Below are positions 54,631-62,393 of a stretch of DNA of 64,000 bases, piece by piece. This DNA comes from Sphingomonadales bacterium (GTDB taxonomy: Bacteria > Pseudomonadota > Alphaproteobacteria > Sphingomonadales > Sphingomonadaceae). The translations under genes and the position numbers were made by a program. The stretch lies in contig SBGG01000060.1 in the NCBI GenBank assembly GCA_006226685.1, forward strand, positions 1-64,000. The letters run 5' to 3'. Each line of letters starts with the position of its first letter. Position 1 is the first letter of the stretch. The notes under the pieces are model-generated. The model was not told where the DNA came from. It did no database searches and saw only the letters and a program-made list of their open reading frames with translations.

Positions 54631-56538
54631 TCAGGCCTTGTTGTCTTCATCCACTTCCGAGAATTCGGCGTCGACGACATCATCGTCGGCCTTCGCAGCG
54701 CCCCCATCCGCGCCCGGCGCGGCGGCAGCGGCCTGTTCCTTCTCATAGATCGCCTGACCCAGCTTCATCGCGACCTGCGCCAGCTCCTGGGACTTAGTCT
54801 TCATCGCCTCGATATCGCCGCCTTCGATTGCCGACTTGGTTGCGGCAACCGCGGTTTCGATCTCGGACTTCAGGCCCGCGTCGATCTTGTCGCCATGCTC
54901 TTCAAGCTGACGCTCGGTGGTGTGGACAAGGCTCTCGGCATTGTTCTTCGCCTCGGCGCCTTCGCGCTTTTTCTTGTCCTCATCGGCAAAGCGCTCGGCA
55001 TCCTTGACCATCTGGTCGATATCGGATTCGGAAAGGCCACCAGATGCCTGAATGCGGATCTGCTGTTCCTTGCCGGTGCCCTTATCCTTCGCGGAGACGT
55101 TGACGAGGCCGTTGGCATCGATGTCGAACGTGACCTCGATCTGCGGTACGCCACGCGGCGCCGGAGGAATGCCGACCAGATCGAACTGACCGAGCAGCTT
55201 GTTATCCGCCGCCATTTCACGTTCACCCTGGAACACCCGGATGGTCACGGCCTGCTGATTGTCGTCGGCGGTCGAATAGACCTGCGACTTCTTGGCCGGG
55301 ATCGTCGTGTTGCGGTCGATCATGCGGGTGAACACGCCGCCCAGCGTCTCAATGCCCAGCGACAGCGGAGTCACGTCGAGCAGCAGCACATCCTTGACGT
55401 CGCCCTGCAGCACGCCCGCCTGAATGGCAGCGCCCATCGCCACGACTTCGTCCGGGTTCACGCCGGTATGCGGCTCCTTACCGAAAAATTCCTTCACGAC
55501 TTCGCGAACGCGCGGCATGCGGGTCATACCGCCGACGAGCACGACATCGGCAATCTCGCTGGCGGAAACACCGGCATCGGCCAGCGCCTTCTTGCACGGC
55601 TCCAGCGTCCGCTTGATAAGGTCGGCCACCAGCTTTTCGAGGTCGGCGCGGCTGATCGTCTTGACGAGGTGCTTCGGCCCGTTCTGGTCCGCCGTGATGA
55701 ACGGCAGGTTGACCTCGGTCGTCTGCGCGCTCGACAGCTCGATCTTGGCCTTTTCCGCCGCTTCCTTCAGACGCTGCAACGCCAGCTTGTCCTTGGTAAG
55801 GTCGATGCCCTCTTCCTTCTTGAAGCCGTCGGCCAGATATTCGACGATCTTCGCGTCGAAATCCTCACCGCCAAGGAAGGTATCGCCATTGGTCGATTTC
55901 ACCTCAAACACACCATCACCGATCTCAAGGATCGAGATGTCGAAGGTGCCGCCGCCAAGGTCGTAAACAGCGATGGTCTTGCCGTCATTCTTATCAAGCC
56001 CATAGGCGAGCGCCGCCGCCGTCGGCTCGTTGATGATACGCAGCACCTCGAGACCGGCGATTTTGCCCGCGTCCTTGGTCGCCTGACGCTGGGCGTCGTT
56101 GAAATAGGCCGGAACGGTAATGACGGCCTGCGTCACGGTTTCGCCCAGATAGCTTTCGGCAGTTTCCTTCATCTTCTGAAGGGTGAAAGCGGAGATCTGC
56201 GACGGCGAATAATCCTCGCCACCGGCCTTCACCCATGCGTCGCCATTCGGACCCTTCGCGATGCTGTAGGGCACCAGCGCCATGTCCTTCTGGGTCATGG
56301 GATCCTCGAAGCGGCGACCGATAAGGCGCTTCACCGCGAAAATCGTATTGTCCGGATTGGTGACGGCCTGACGCTTGGCCGGCTGCCCGATCAGGCGTTC
56401 GCCATCCTTGGTGAACGCAACGATCGACGGCGTGGTCCGCGCGCCTTCCGCATTTTCGATAACCTTCGGCTTACCGCCATCCATCACCGCGACGCAGCTG
56501 TTGGTCGTGCCCAGGTCGATACCGATTACTTTAGCCAT
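54631..56538 (-). CDS. dnaK: Molecular chaperone DnaK (Hsp70)
   Basis: 635 residues from the ATG that begins [20 protein letters not shown]. The frame is open 16 codons upstream but the conserved start is clear. ATPase domain 1-380 ([50 protein letters not shown]), substrate domain and lid follow, ending in an acidic tail ([13 protein letters not shown]). It folds proteins with DnaJ and GrpE. A heat-shock-type promoter precedes it. No CIRCE element was found here. Confidence 0.97.
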   Translation of the reverse strand: MAKVIGIDLGTTNSCVAVMDGGKPKVIENAEGARTTPSIVAFTKDGERLIGQPAKRQAVTNPDNTIFAVKRLIGRRFEDPMTQKDMALVPYSIAKGPNGDAWVKAGGEDYSPSQISAFTLQKMKETAESYLGETVTQAVITVPAYFNDAQRQATKDAGKIAGLEVLRIINEPTAAALAYGLDKNDGKTIAVYDLGGGTFDISILEIGDGVFEVKSTNGDTFLGGEDFDAKIVEYLADGFKKEEGIDLTKDKLALQRLKEAAEKAKIELSSAQTTEVNLPFITADQNGPKHLVKTISRADLEKLVADLIKRTLEPCKKALADAGVSASEIADVVLVGGMTRMPRVREVVKEFFGKEPHTGVNPDEVVAMGAAIQAGVLQGDVKDVLLLDVTPLSLGIETLGGVFTRMIDRNTTIPAKKSQVYSTADDNQQAVTIRVFQGEREMAADNKLLGQFDLVGIPPAPRGVPQIEVTFDIDANGLVNVSAKDKGTGKEQQIRIQASGGLSESDIDQMVKDAERFADEDKKKREGAEAKNNAESLVHTTERQLEEHGDKIDAGLKSEIETAVAATKSAIEGGDIEAMKTKSQELAQVAMKLGQAIYEKEQAAAAAPGADGGAAKADDDVVDAEFSEVDEDNKA

Positions 56539-56625
56539 TATTCCCTCATTCAACCCCAAAAAGTTCAGCGGTCTACGGCGTCGCATCGCTAACTCAGAGC
56601 CGATCCGTCACCATTTCGTCATGCG

Positions 56626-56653
56626 ATATAGGGGCGCTTTTTCTTGGCACAAG
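56626..56653 (-). promoter_or_regulatory. RpoH-type (sigma-32) promoter of dnaK
   Basis: On the minus strand CTTGTGC (56653-56647), then 13 bp, then CCCTATAT (56633-56626), about 88 bp before the dnaK ATG. The -35 CTTG and -10 CCCTATAT agree with the heat-shock sigma pattern of alphaproteobacteria. It lies in the region divergent from the copper-chaperone gene. Confidence 0.65.
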
Positions 56654-56716
56654 GAGATGCAGCCATTAGCTATGCAGCAAAATTCAAAATGAGACACAGT
56701 TCGGAAAGGAACAGCA

Positions 56717-57235
56717 ATGCGTTTCACCCGCCTCCCCCTGGCCATGGCCGCCCTGGCAGCCCCCTTCGCCCTCGTTTCCTGCGGCGACCCCGCGCCACTT
56801 TATATCGATCAGGCCTGGGTAAGACTGAACCCCAACGGACAGGGTCCAGCCGCCGGTTACATGACCATCCATGGCGGTGAACAGCCTGTCAAATTGCTGC
56901 GCGTCACCAGCGAAGGCGCGATGCGGATCGAGATGCATGAAAGCATCGAGGAAAATGGCATGATGAAGATGAAGGCCATTGAGGCCGTCGAGATTCCGGC
57001 CAAGGGCGAGGTGAAGTTTGCGCCGGGTGGCAAACATCTGATGGTTTTCGACATCAACCCGGCAATTGTGGAAAATGGCAAGATGTCGATGACCCTGCTG
57101 TTTTCCGACGGGCAGCGGCTGATCGTCGATGCACCGATCCAGAAGGGCGGCAGCGGCGAAGCCAAAGATCAGATGAGCAATATGGCGACGCCCGCCAACA
57201 GCGCCGGCGCGATGGGCGGGCATGAAGGGCATTGA
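56717..57235 (+). CDS. Periplasmic copper chaperone PCu(A)C family protein
   Basis: 172 residues. A signal peptide ending in a lipobox-like LVSCGD (about 19-24) suggests a lipoprotein. The PCuAC copper motif is visible: MRIEMHESIEENGMMKM supplies His/Met near residue 74-90, and HLMVFDI supplies the later His/Met. It delivers Cu(I) to cytochrome oxidase. A His/Met-rich tail (MGGHEGH) may hold extra copper. It diverges from dnaK and lies 37 bp upstream of the next gene, probably in one transcript. Confidence 0.9.
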   Translation: MRFTRLPLAMAALAAPFALVSCGDPAPLYIDQAWVRLNPNGQGPAAGYMTIHGGEQPVKLLRVTSEGAMRIEMHESIEENGMMKMKAIEAVEIPAKGEVKFAPGGKHLMVFDINPAIVENGKMSMTLLFSDGQRLIVDAPIQKGGSGEAKDQMSNMATPANSAGAMGGHEGH

Positions 57236-57272
57236 GCAACCGGTCATCTGACCAGCCGACGCCTGATATCCA

Positions 57273-57749
57273 ATGTCTGACACCCGGTACCTGACCCCCA
57301 ATGAACGGGCGCTCGCCGCGTCGATATTCGGCGCGGCGATCGACTATGACAGGGTGCGGGTATTTCGCCGCAAATATTGGCCGTTACAACCGGCCCGGGT
57401 AACGATGGCGCCGGACGGCAACCTCTGGTTCCATCCCGATGCCGATCATTATTGCACCGATTTCTGCGCCTCAGGCTCCCTGATGCTGCAAGGGCATTTC
57501 ATCCATGAGATGACCCATGTGTGGCAGGCGCAGAACAAAGGACGCTGGTATCTGCCGCTGCGGCGCCACCCCTGGTGCCGCTATCGTTACGAACTGGTGC
57601 CGGGCAAGCCCTTCGGTGCCTATGGGATAGAGCAGCAGGCGGAAATCGTCCGCCACGCCTTCCTCCATCGCCGGGGCGTCCCACCAATGGAAGCGCCTCC
57701 GCAAGCAGCGCTGGAAGCGATCCTGCCTTTCGGCACGCCCCCGGCCTGA
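57273..57749 (+). CDS. Vgr-related / HExxH hypothetical protein
   Basis: 158 residues (MSDTRYLTPNERALAASIFG). It has one HExxH-like motif, HFIHEMTHVWQAQNKG near residue 77-92, and a Trp/Arg-rich patch (RRHPWCRYRYEL), followed by YGIEQQAEIVRHAF. This is the small vgr-related family common in alphaproteobacteria. Zinc binding and peptidase activity are suggested but not shown. No signal peptide. It follows the copper chaperone gene on the same strand. Confidence 0.7.
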   Translation: MSDTRYLTPNERALAASIFGAAIDYDRVRVFRRKYWPLQPARVTMAPDGNLWFHPDADHYCTDFCASGSLMLQGHFIHEMTHVWQAQNKGRWYLPLRRHPWCRYRYELVPGKPFGAYGIEQQAEIVRHAFLHRRGVPPMEAPPQAALEAILPFGTPPA

Positions 57750-57759
57750 CATCTGTCTT

Positions 57760-58047
57760 TCAGCTCCAGACGAACGGCAGCGGCGCCTCGCGAAAGGCGA
57801 AGCGGTCGAGATGTTCGCTCACCACCTTCTGCATCCTCGGCAGGTCATCCGGCGTATCGACCTCCATATCCACGCGCAATTCGGCAGGTGACGCCGTCAT
57901 GACCACGCGAGCGGCGGCCATTTGAACCGTTCCCCTCTCTGCATCGAACTCGACCGGGAAACGGTGCGACCAGTGCTGGCACAGCTGCTGAAGGTAGCGA
58001 CTGCCGCTCGCAGTCGCCACCGTCGCCGTAGAATGGGCCTTATCCAT
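57760..58047 (-). CDS. DUF2218 family protein
   Basis: 95 residues (MDKAHSTATVATASGSRYLQ). Contains QLCQHWSHRFPVEFDAERGT and LPRMQKVVSEHLDRFAFREA, the pattern of the DUF2218 family, seen near PadR and metal or siderophore-related genes. The start shares one base with the padR-like stop (TAATG), so the two are translationally coupled. The function is unknown. Confidence 0.8.
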   Translation of the reverse strand: MDKAHSTATVATASGSRYLQQLCQHWSHRFPVEFDAERGTVQMAAARVVMTASPAELRVDMEVDTPDDLPRMQKVVSEHLDRFAFREAPLPFVWS

Positions 58048-58724
58048 TATTTCAGCCTTTCGACCTTTGCCGCAGCCTCGTCGATCAGGGCAGCGACATC
58101 CAATATGGTATCCATGTCCGCACCTTCGTTCTGGAGCCGGATGCGAAGAGCGGCTTTAAGATTGTCCATCGCCCGGCGTACCGGGGCATGGTCGGCCCGA
58201 GGAGCATTATGTTCAGCCAGCCCCTTCAGCCGGGCGAACACCGCATCCCGTTCTTGCGCCTGTTCCGCCAGCCATTTTTCGCCCTCGGCTGTGATCGCGA
58301 AGCGCTTGCGCGTTCCTTCGCTCGGCTGTTCGGCGATCTGGTCCATCTCGGTCATCAGCGTCAGCGCGGGATAAACCATGCCGGGGCTGGGCACATAAAT
58401 GCCCCCGGACAGGGTTTCGATCTCGCGGATCAGTTCATATCCGTGACGCGGCTCCTGTCGGATCAGGTCGAGCAGCAGCAGGCGAAGTTCAATATTATCG
58501 AACAGGCGCCTGCGCCCGCCGCCCCGGCCACCCCGGCCGCCTCCGGAGAAACCGCCATCGGGACCACCGAAATCGTCACCGCCAAAGGGACCGAAATGAC
58601 GCGACCCATGACCACGCCCTTCCGCCATGGCCATGCGACGGCCCATCCCCCCCTTCATAGCTGGCCCGCCGCCCGGGCGGCCACATTGCCCTTCACCCCG
58701 TCCGGCCTGAAATCCATGTCTCAT
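58047..58724 (-). CDS. PadR-family transcriptional regulator
   Basis: About 225 residues. ATG 58724 fits best because AAGGA lies seven bases upstream. Another ATG at 58748 has no ribosome site. The N-terminal 75 residues are Gly/Arg-rich and unusual for PadR. The winged helix comes next: LLLLDLIRQEPRHGYELIRE, IYVPSPGMVYPALTLMTEMD and KRFAITAEGEKWLAEQ. The C-terminal helices mediate dimers. It probably represses itself and the coupled DUF2218 gene through the operator upstream. Confidence 0.87.
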   Translation of the reverse strand: MRHGFQAGRGEGQCGRPGGGPAMKGGMGRRMAMAEGRGHGSRHFGPFGGDDFGGPDGGFSGGGRGGRGGGRRRLFDNIELRLLLLDLIRQEPRHGYELIREIETLSGGIYVPSPGMVYPALTLMTEMDQIAEQPSEGTRKRFAITAEGEKWLAEQAQERDAVFARLKGLAEHNAPRADHAPVRRAMDNLKAALRIRLQNEGADMDTILDVAALIDEAAAKVERLK

Positions 58725-58752
58725 CATATTTTCCTTAGAATGTTTCATGATG

Positions 58753-58798
58753 TATCTAGATATATCTTAAAAGCGCCACGTCAAGAGTTAAGATATAT
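58753..58798. promoter_or_regulatory. AT-rich inverted-repeat operator upstream of padR
   Basis: ATATATCTTAA (58760-58770) and TTAAGATATAT (58788-58798) form a perfect 11-bp inverted repeat with a 17-bp spacer, beside the palindrome TATCTAGATA (58753-58762). The AT content is far above that of the surroundings. PadR proteins bind such sites at their own promoters. Confidence 0.7.
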
Positions 58799-58822
58799 TT
58801 TAATGCTATCCACCTGAAACGG

Positions 58823-58859
58823 AAAAGGGGCGGCCACCGCAAACGGTGCCGCCCCTTTT
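58823..58859 (-). terminator. Terminator after grpE
   Basis: AAAAGGGGCGGC-CACCG and its near-complement (one-base bulge) make a strong GC stem with A/T flanks, 57 bp past the grpE stop. It ends the hrcA-grpE transcript and separates it from the PadR region. Confidence 0.8.
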
Positions 58860-58915
58860 GTCGATCATCGCAGGATCGGGAGAAAAACTGCTTTCTCTTT
58901 CCTCTCGCCTTCCGT

Positions 58916-59488
58916 TCAATCCGGCTTTTTGGAAACGCCCACCAGCGCCGGGCGCAGCAGCCGATCCTTGATACGATATCCCGCCTGCATTTCCTGTACA
59001 ATGATGCCCGGCTCACCATCGCTCGGCAGTTCCATCATCGCCTGATGCAGATTGGGATCCAGCGGCTGCCCCATGGCCTCGATCTTCTCGATACCATGAC
59101 GGCCGAAAATATTTTCCAGCTCCCGGCCCGTCGCCTCCAGACCGGTCACGAGCCCCTTGAACTTCTCATCCTCCCGCAGGTCCGCCGGGATCGCCGCCAG
59201 TGCCCGGCCGAGATTATCGGCAACAGACAATATGTCGCGCGCGAAGGAAGTCGCCGCATAGGCGCGGGCATCCGACAATTCCTTTTCCATCCGACGGCGC
59301 ACATTCTGGGTTTCCGCATGGGCATAGAGAATATCCTGCCGCGCGGTTTCCAGTTCCTGTTCCAGCGCGCCCAGCTTCGCATCGAGATGCGATACCGCAT
59401 CATCGGCGCTGTTATCCTCAAATGTTTCGGAAGCAGCCACTTTCTCGTCCTCCATCGGGGATTCCATCTTCATTTTTTCGTCACTCAT
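58916..59488 (-). CDS. grpE: Nucleotide exchange factor GrpE
   Basis: 190 residues. Acidic N-terminus, long coiled coil (about 30-90: LDAKLGALEQELETARQDIL), then the beta domain ending YRIKDRLLRPALVGVSKKPD. RDILSVADNLGRALAAIPAD and GIEKIEAMGQPLDPNLHQAM are typical. It releases ADP from DnaK. The start overlaps the hrcA stop by 4 bp, so hrcA-grpE form an operon apart from dnaK-dnaJ. Confidence 0.97.
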   Translation of the reverse strand: MSDEKMKMESPMEDEKVAASETFEDNSADDAVSHLDAKLGALEQELETARQDILYAHAETQNVRRRMEKELSDARAYAATSFARDILSVADNLGRALAAIPADLREDEKFKGLVTGLEATGRELENIFGRHGIEKIEAMGQPLDPNLHQAMMELPSDGEPGIIVQEMQAGYRIKDRLLRPALVGVSKKPD

Positions 59489-60540
59489 CTCATCAATCTC
59501 GAAAGTGTTTGTGCGGTAAAGTCCACCATGGGGATCACGCGCGCATAGTTCAAGCGGGTCGGGCCGATCACGCCGACCACTCCGACCACGCGCCCGTCTC
59601 CATTGCGATAGGGCGCGGCTATGACCGAAGAACCGGACAGGGAAAAGAGCTTGTTTTCCGAACCGATGAAGATTTTGGTCGCAGAGGCGGCCAACGCCCC
59701 TTCCATCAACCGCGAAATTTCCTGTTTGCCTTCCAGATCGTCCAGCAATTGCCGCACCCGTTCCAGATCGGCCGACGCATGTTCGTCGATCAGGTTCGAC
59801 TGGCCGCGCACGATCAATACCGGCCGATCCGCGGCATCATTGGTCCAGCTCGCAAGGCCTCGCTCGACCAGACTGCGCGCGGCATCGTCGAGCGCACGCC
59901 GGTCACGATCCAGCTCCTGCATCAGGCGCTTCTGCGCATCCCGCAAGGTCAGCCCAGACAATCTGGAGGAAATATAATTGCCTGCCTCGACCAATGCCGA
60001 GGGAGCAATACCGGGCGGCAAATCGACGATGCGATTTTCCACGCTGTTATCGGCACCGACAAGGACCGCCAGCGCCTGCGCCGGACCGGTCCCCTGCCCC
60101 AGCGGCACGAAGCTGAACTGCCGCAACACCACATCCTGTCGCGGCACCAGAACCATGCCGGCACAAGCAGAAAGGCCCGACAAAGCCGCGCTCGCGGCCG
60201 CCAGCGCATTTTCGATCGGGCCGTTTTCCGTCACCCGCGATTCAATCGCCCGGCGCTCGTCCTCCGAAGGCTCGGCAACCTGCATCATTCCGTCAACGAA
60301 AATACGCAGACCATATTCGGTCGGCATCCGCCCCGCCGAAACATGGGGGGCCGCCAGCAGCCCCATCTCCTCCAGTTCCTGCATCACATTCCGGATCGAG
60401 GCGGAGGAGAGGTTAAGGCCCGGCAACTGGCTGATCGTACGCGACCCGACCGGTGCCCCGGTGCCGAGATAATTCTCGACCACGAGGCGGAATATGTCGC
60501 GCGTGCGCTCACTCATTTCAGTGATCGGGATTTCGGCCAT
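59485..60540 (-). CDS. hrcA: Heat-inducible transcription repressor HrcA
   Basis: 351 residues. N-terminal winged helix with VVENYLGTGAPVGSRTISQL and NLSSASIRNVMQELEEMGLL (recognition helix), then the GAF-like domain. HrcA represses chaperone genes through CIRCE elements. No CIRCE (TTAGCACTC-N9-GAGTGCTAA) was found in this window, so its targets (perhaps groES-groEL) are probably elsewhere. It ends over grpE. Confidence 0.96.
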   Translation of the reverse strand: MAEIPITEMSERTRDIFRLVVENYLGTGAPVGSRTISQLPGLNLSSASIRNVMQELEEMGLLAAPHVSAGRMPTEYGLRIFVDGMMQVAEPSEDERRAIESRVTENGPIENALAAASAALSGLSACAGMVLVPRQDVVLRQFSFVPLGQGTGPAQALAVLVGADNSVENRIVDLPPGIAPSALVEAGNYISSRLSGLTLRDAQKRLMQELDRDRRALDDAARSLVERGLASWTNDAADRPVLIVRGQSNLIDEHASADLERVRQLLDDLEGKQEISRLMEGALAASATKIFIGSENKLFSLSGSSVIAAPYRNGDGRVVGVVGVIGPTRLNYARVIPMVDFTAQTLSRLMR

Positions 60541-60614
60541 GTCCCCTATCTAGGGCCGGATACCCCGCACGACAATGGAGGATGGTTGCGCTTCACGGCG
60601 ATTGCCGTCGATGA

Positions 60615-62372
60615 TCAAGCGTTTGGATTCTTGCCGCCGCCGGCAATCCATAGATCAATCTGGGTTTCCAGCGTCGAGAGCGGCACCGCCCCCAGACCCA
60701 GAATGAGATCATGAAACCAGCGCCGGTCGAACTGGGCGCCCAAAGCCGCCTCGGCCTCGGCCCGCTTGCGACGGATCAGCAACTCTCCAAGTTTGTAGGA
60801 CACGGCCTGTCCGAAATCGATGATGTACCGATCCACCTCGATCCGCACTTCATGATCGGAAAGCGCGGTATGGGATGCGAGATAATCGAGCGCCTGCTGC
60901 CGCGACCAGCCCATATGATGCAGCCCGGTATCGACGACCAGCCGCGCGGCGCGCCACATTTCATAGGTTTCCCGCCCGAACTCCTCATAAGGGGTCTGGT
61001 AGATCCCCATCTCCGTACCGAGCCATTCGGTATACAGCCCCCACCCCTCACCATAGCCGGAAAAATAAATATGCTTTCGGAAATCCGGTCGATCCGGCCC
61101 TTCCAGCGCCAGCGCCGCCTGAAAGCTGTGTCCCGGCGCGCATTCATGCGCGGTCAGCGGCGGAATGGTATAGAGCGGCCTTGCCGGCAGGTTATAGGTG
61201 TTCATCAGGCAGCTTTCGAGCCCACCATTTCCCCCGGTCGCAAAGGGGGCGATCGCCGCCGGTGTCGGCCGGATGGTGAAACGGTATCTCGGCAGAAGGT
61301 CGAAATTCTCCTTCAACCGGCCGTTGATGATATTGGCGACATAGGCAGACTTCGCCATGAGTTCATAGGGCGTCTTCGCGTAAAATTGCGGATCGCTCTT
61401 GAGAAACTTCAAAAAGCCCTGGAAATCGCCTGTCCAGCCCGCCTGTTTCATGGTCGCGCGCATATCCGCGTCGATCCGCGCCACTTCGGCCAGACCGATC
61501 CGATGGATTTCCTCCGGAGTCAGGTTCAGCGTCGTATATTCGCGGATTTTTGCCTGATATAGTGCTTTTCCATCAGGCAGATCCGATGCCGCTGTGGTCG
61601 TGCGCGCGCCGGGAATATAAACATCGCGTACAAAAGCGTGCAGCCGGGCAAATGCCGGCGCCACCTGTTGCGAGAGAATAGTGCGCGCCTCGTCTTGCAG
61701 ACGCCTTCCTTCCGCATCGGACAGACTGGAAGGCAGAGCAGCAAAAGGCGCAAAGAACGGATTTTTCTCGGGATCGACGGCCGCGAGCGGTTCAATAGTC
61801 AGTTCGCGCCCTGCAATGGCCACCCGCGCAGGGGTGAAACCACGCGCCAGCCCGGCCCGCATATTGGTCATCTGCTCTTCGACATAGCGCGGCATGTCGC
61901 GCAGCCTCTTCAGATACTGCTGATATTCGACCAAGGTGCGAAAGCCCGTGCGCGGGGCCAGCCATGTCCAGAAACTCATCGGCATTTCATAAGTTCTGAA
62001 CCGGATGTCATTCGCATCCGCCTCGACCATGGTACGAAACACGGCCGCGTTAACCTGTTCCTTCGGCGACAGCCTATCCACGGGAATAGCGTCGAGCGTC
62101 GCCAGCACCTTGTCCCAATAGGCAAGGCGCCGTTGCTGGGAAGCGGCATCGACATGCGGCATGCGATCATTGGCGGACCGGTCGGCGCTGCCGAACTCCT
62201 GAGTGCGCCATGCCCATTCGGCTTCGTACAACGCTTTCAGCCGTTCATCCGCCGACTGCGAGGCCCCCTTCTCCGCAACAAGCGGCTGAGCAGCCGCCCC
62301 GGCAGACATCAAAGGCACCATTGTCAGAACCCCGGCCCATGCCATGAGGCGGCGCATCTTTTTATCTTCCAT
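60615..62372 (-). CDS. DUF885 family secreted peptidase-like protein
   Basis: About 585 residues from ATG 62372 (a GTG one codon upstream is possible). A signal peptide is seen (MRRLMAWAGVLTMVPLMSAG then AAAQP). The C-terminal half has the DUF885 metal motif: PLTAHECAPGHSFQAALALE near residue 410, with HEC-xx-GH in place of the usual HExxPGH. GWGLYTEWLGTEMGIYQ and YLASHTALSDHEVRIEVDRY follow. The product is probably exported and may be a zinc peptidase. It is 18 bp downstream of the amidohydrolase gene stop, likely the same operon. Confidence 0.85.
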   Translation of the reverse strand: MEDKKMRRLMAWAGVLTMVPLMSAGAAAQPLVAEKGASQSADERLKALYEAEWAWRTQEFGSADRSANDRMPHVDAASQQRRLAYWDKVLATLDAIPVDRLSPKEQVNAAVFRTMVEADANDIRFRTYEMPMSFWTWLAPRTGFRTLVEYQQYLKRLRDMPRYVEEQMTNMRAGLARGFTPARVAIAGRELTIEPLAAVDPEKNPFFAPFAALPSSLSDAEGRRLQDEARTILSQQVAPAFARLHAFVRDVYIPGARTTTAASDLPDGKALYQAKIREYTTLNLTPEEIHRIGLAEVARIDADMRATMKQAGWTGDFQGFLKFLKSDPQFYAKTPYELMAKSAYVANIINGRLKENFDLLPRYRFTIRPTPAAIAPFATGGNGGLESCLMNTYNLPARPLYTIPPLTAHECAPGHSFQAALALEGPDRPDFRKHIYFSGYGEGWGLYTEWLGTEMGIYQTPYEEFGRETYEMWRAARLVVDTGLHHMGWSRQQALDYLASHTALSDHEVRIEVDRYIIDFGQAVSYKLGELLIRRKRAEAEAALGAQFDRRWFHDLILGLGAVPLSTLETQIDLWIAGGGKNPNA

Positions 62373-62393
62373 CACAAAATGCCCCCTTTTCCC

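Noticed and set aside
54895-56592. Long plus-strand frame over dnaK
   Set aside because: Antisense shadow of dnaK, produced by high GC codon bias.
60541-60614. CIRCE element upstream of hrcA
   Set aside because: The TTAGCACTC half-site is absent. Only the short palindrome-like CCCCTATCTAGGG is present.
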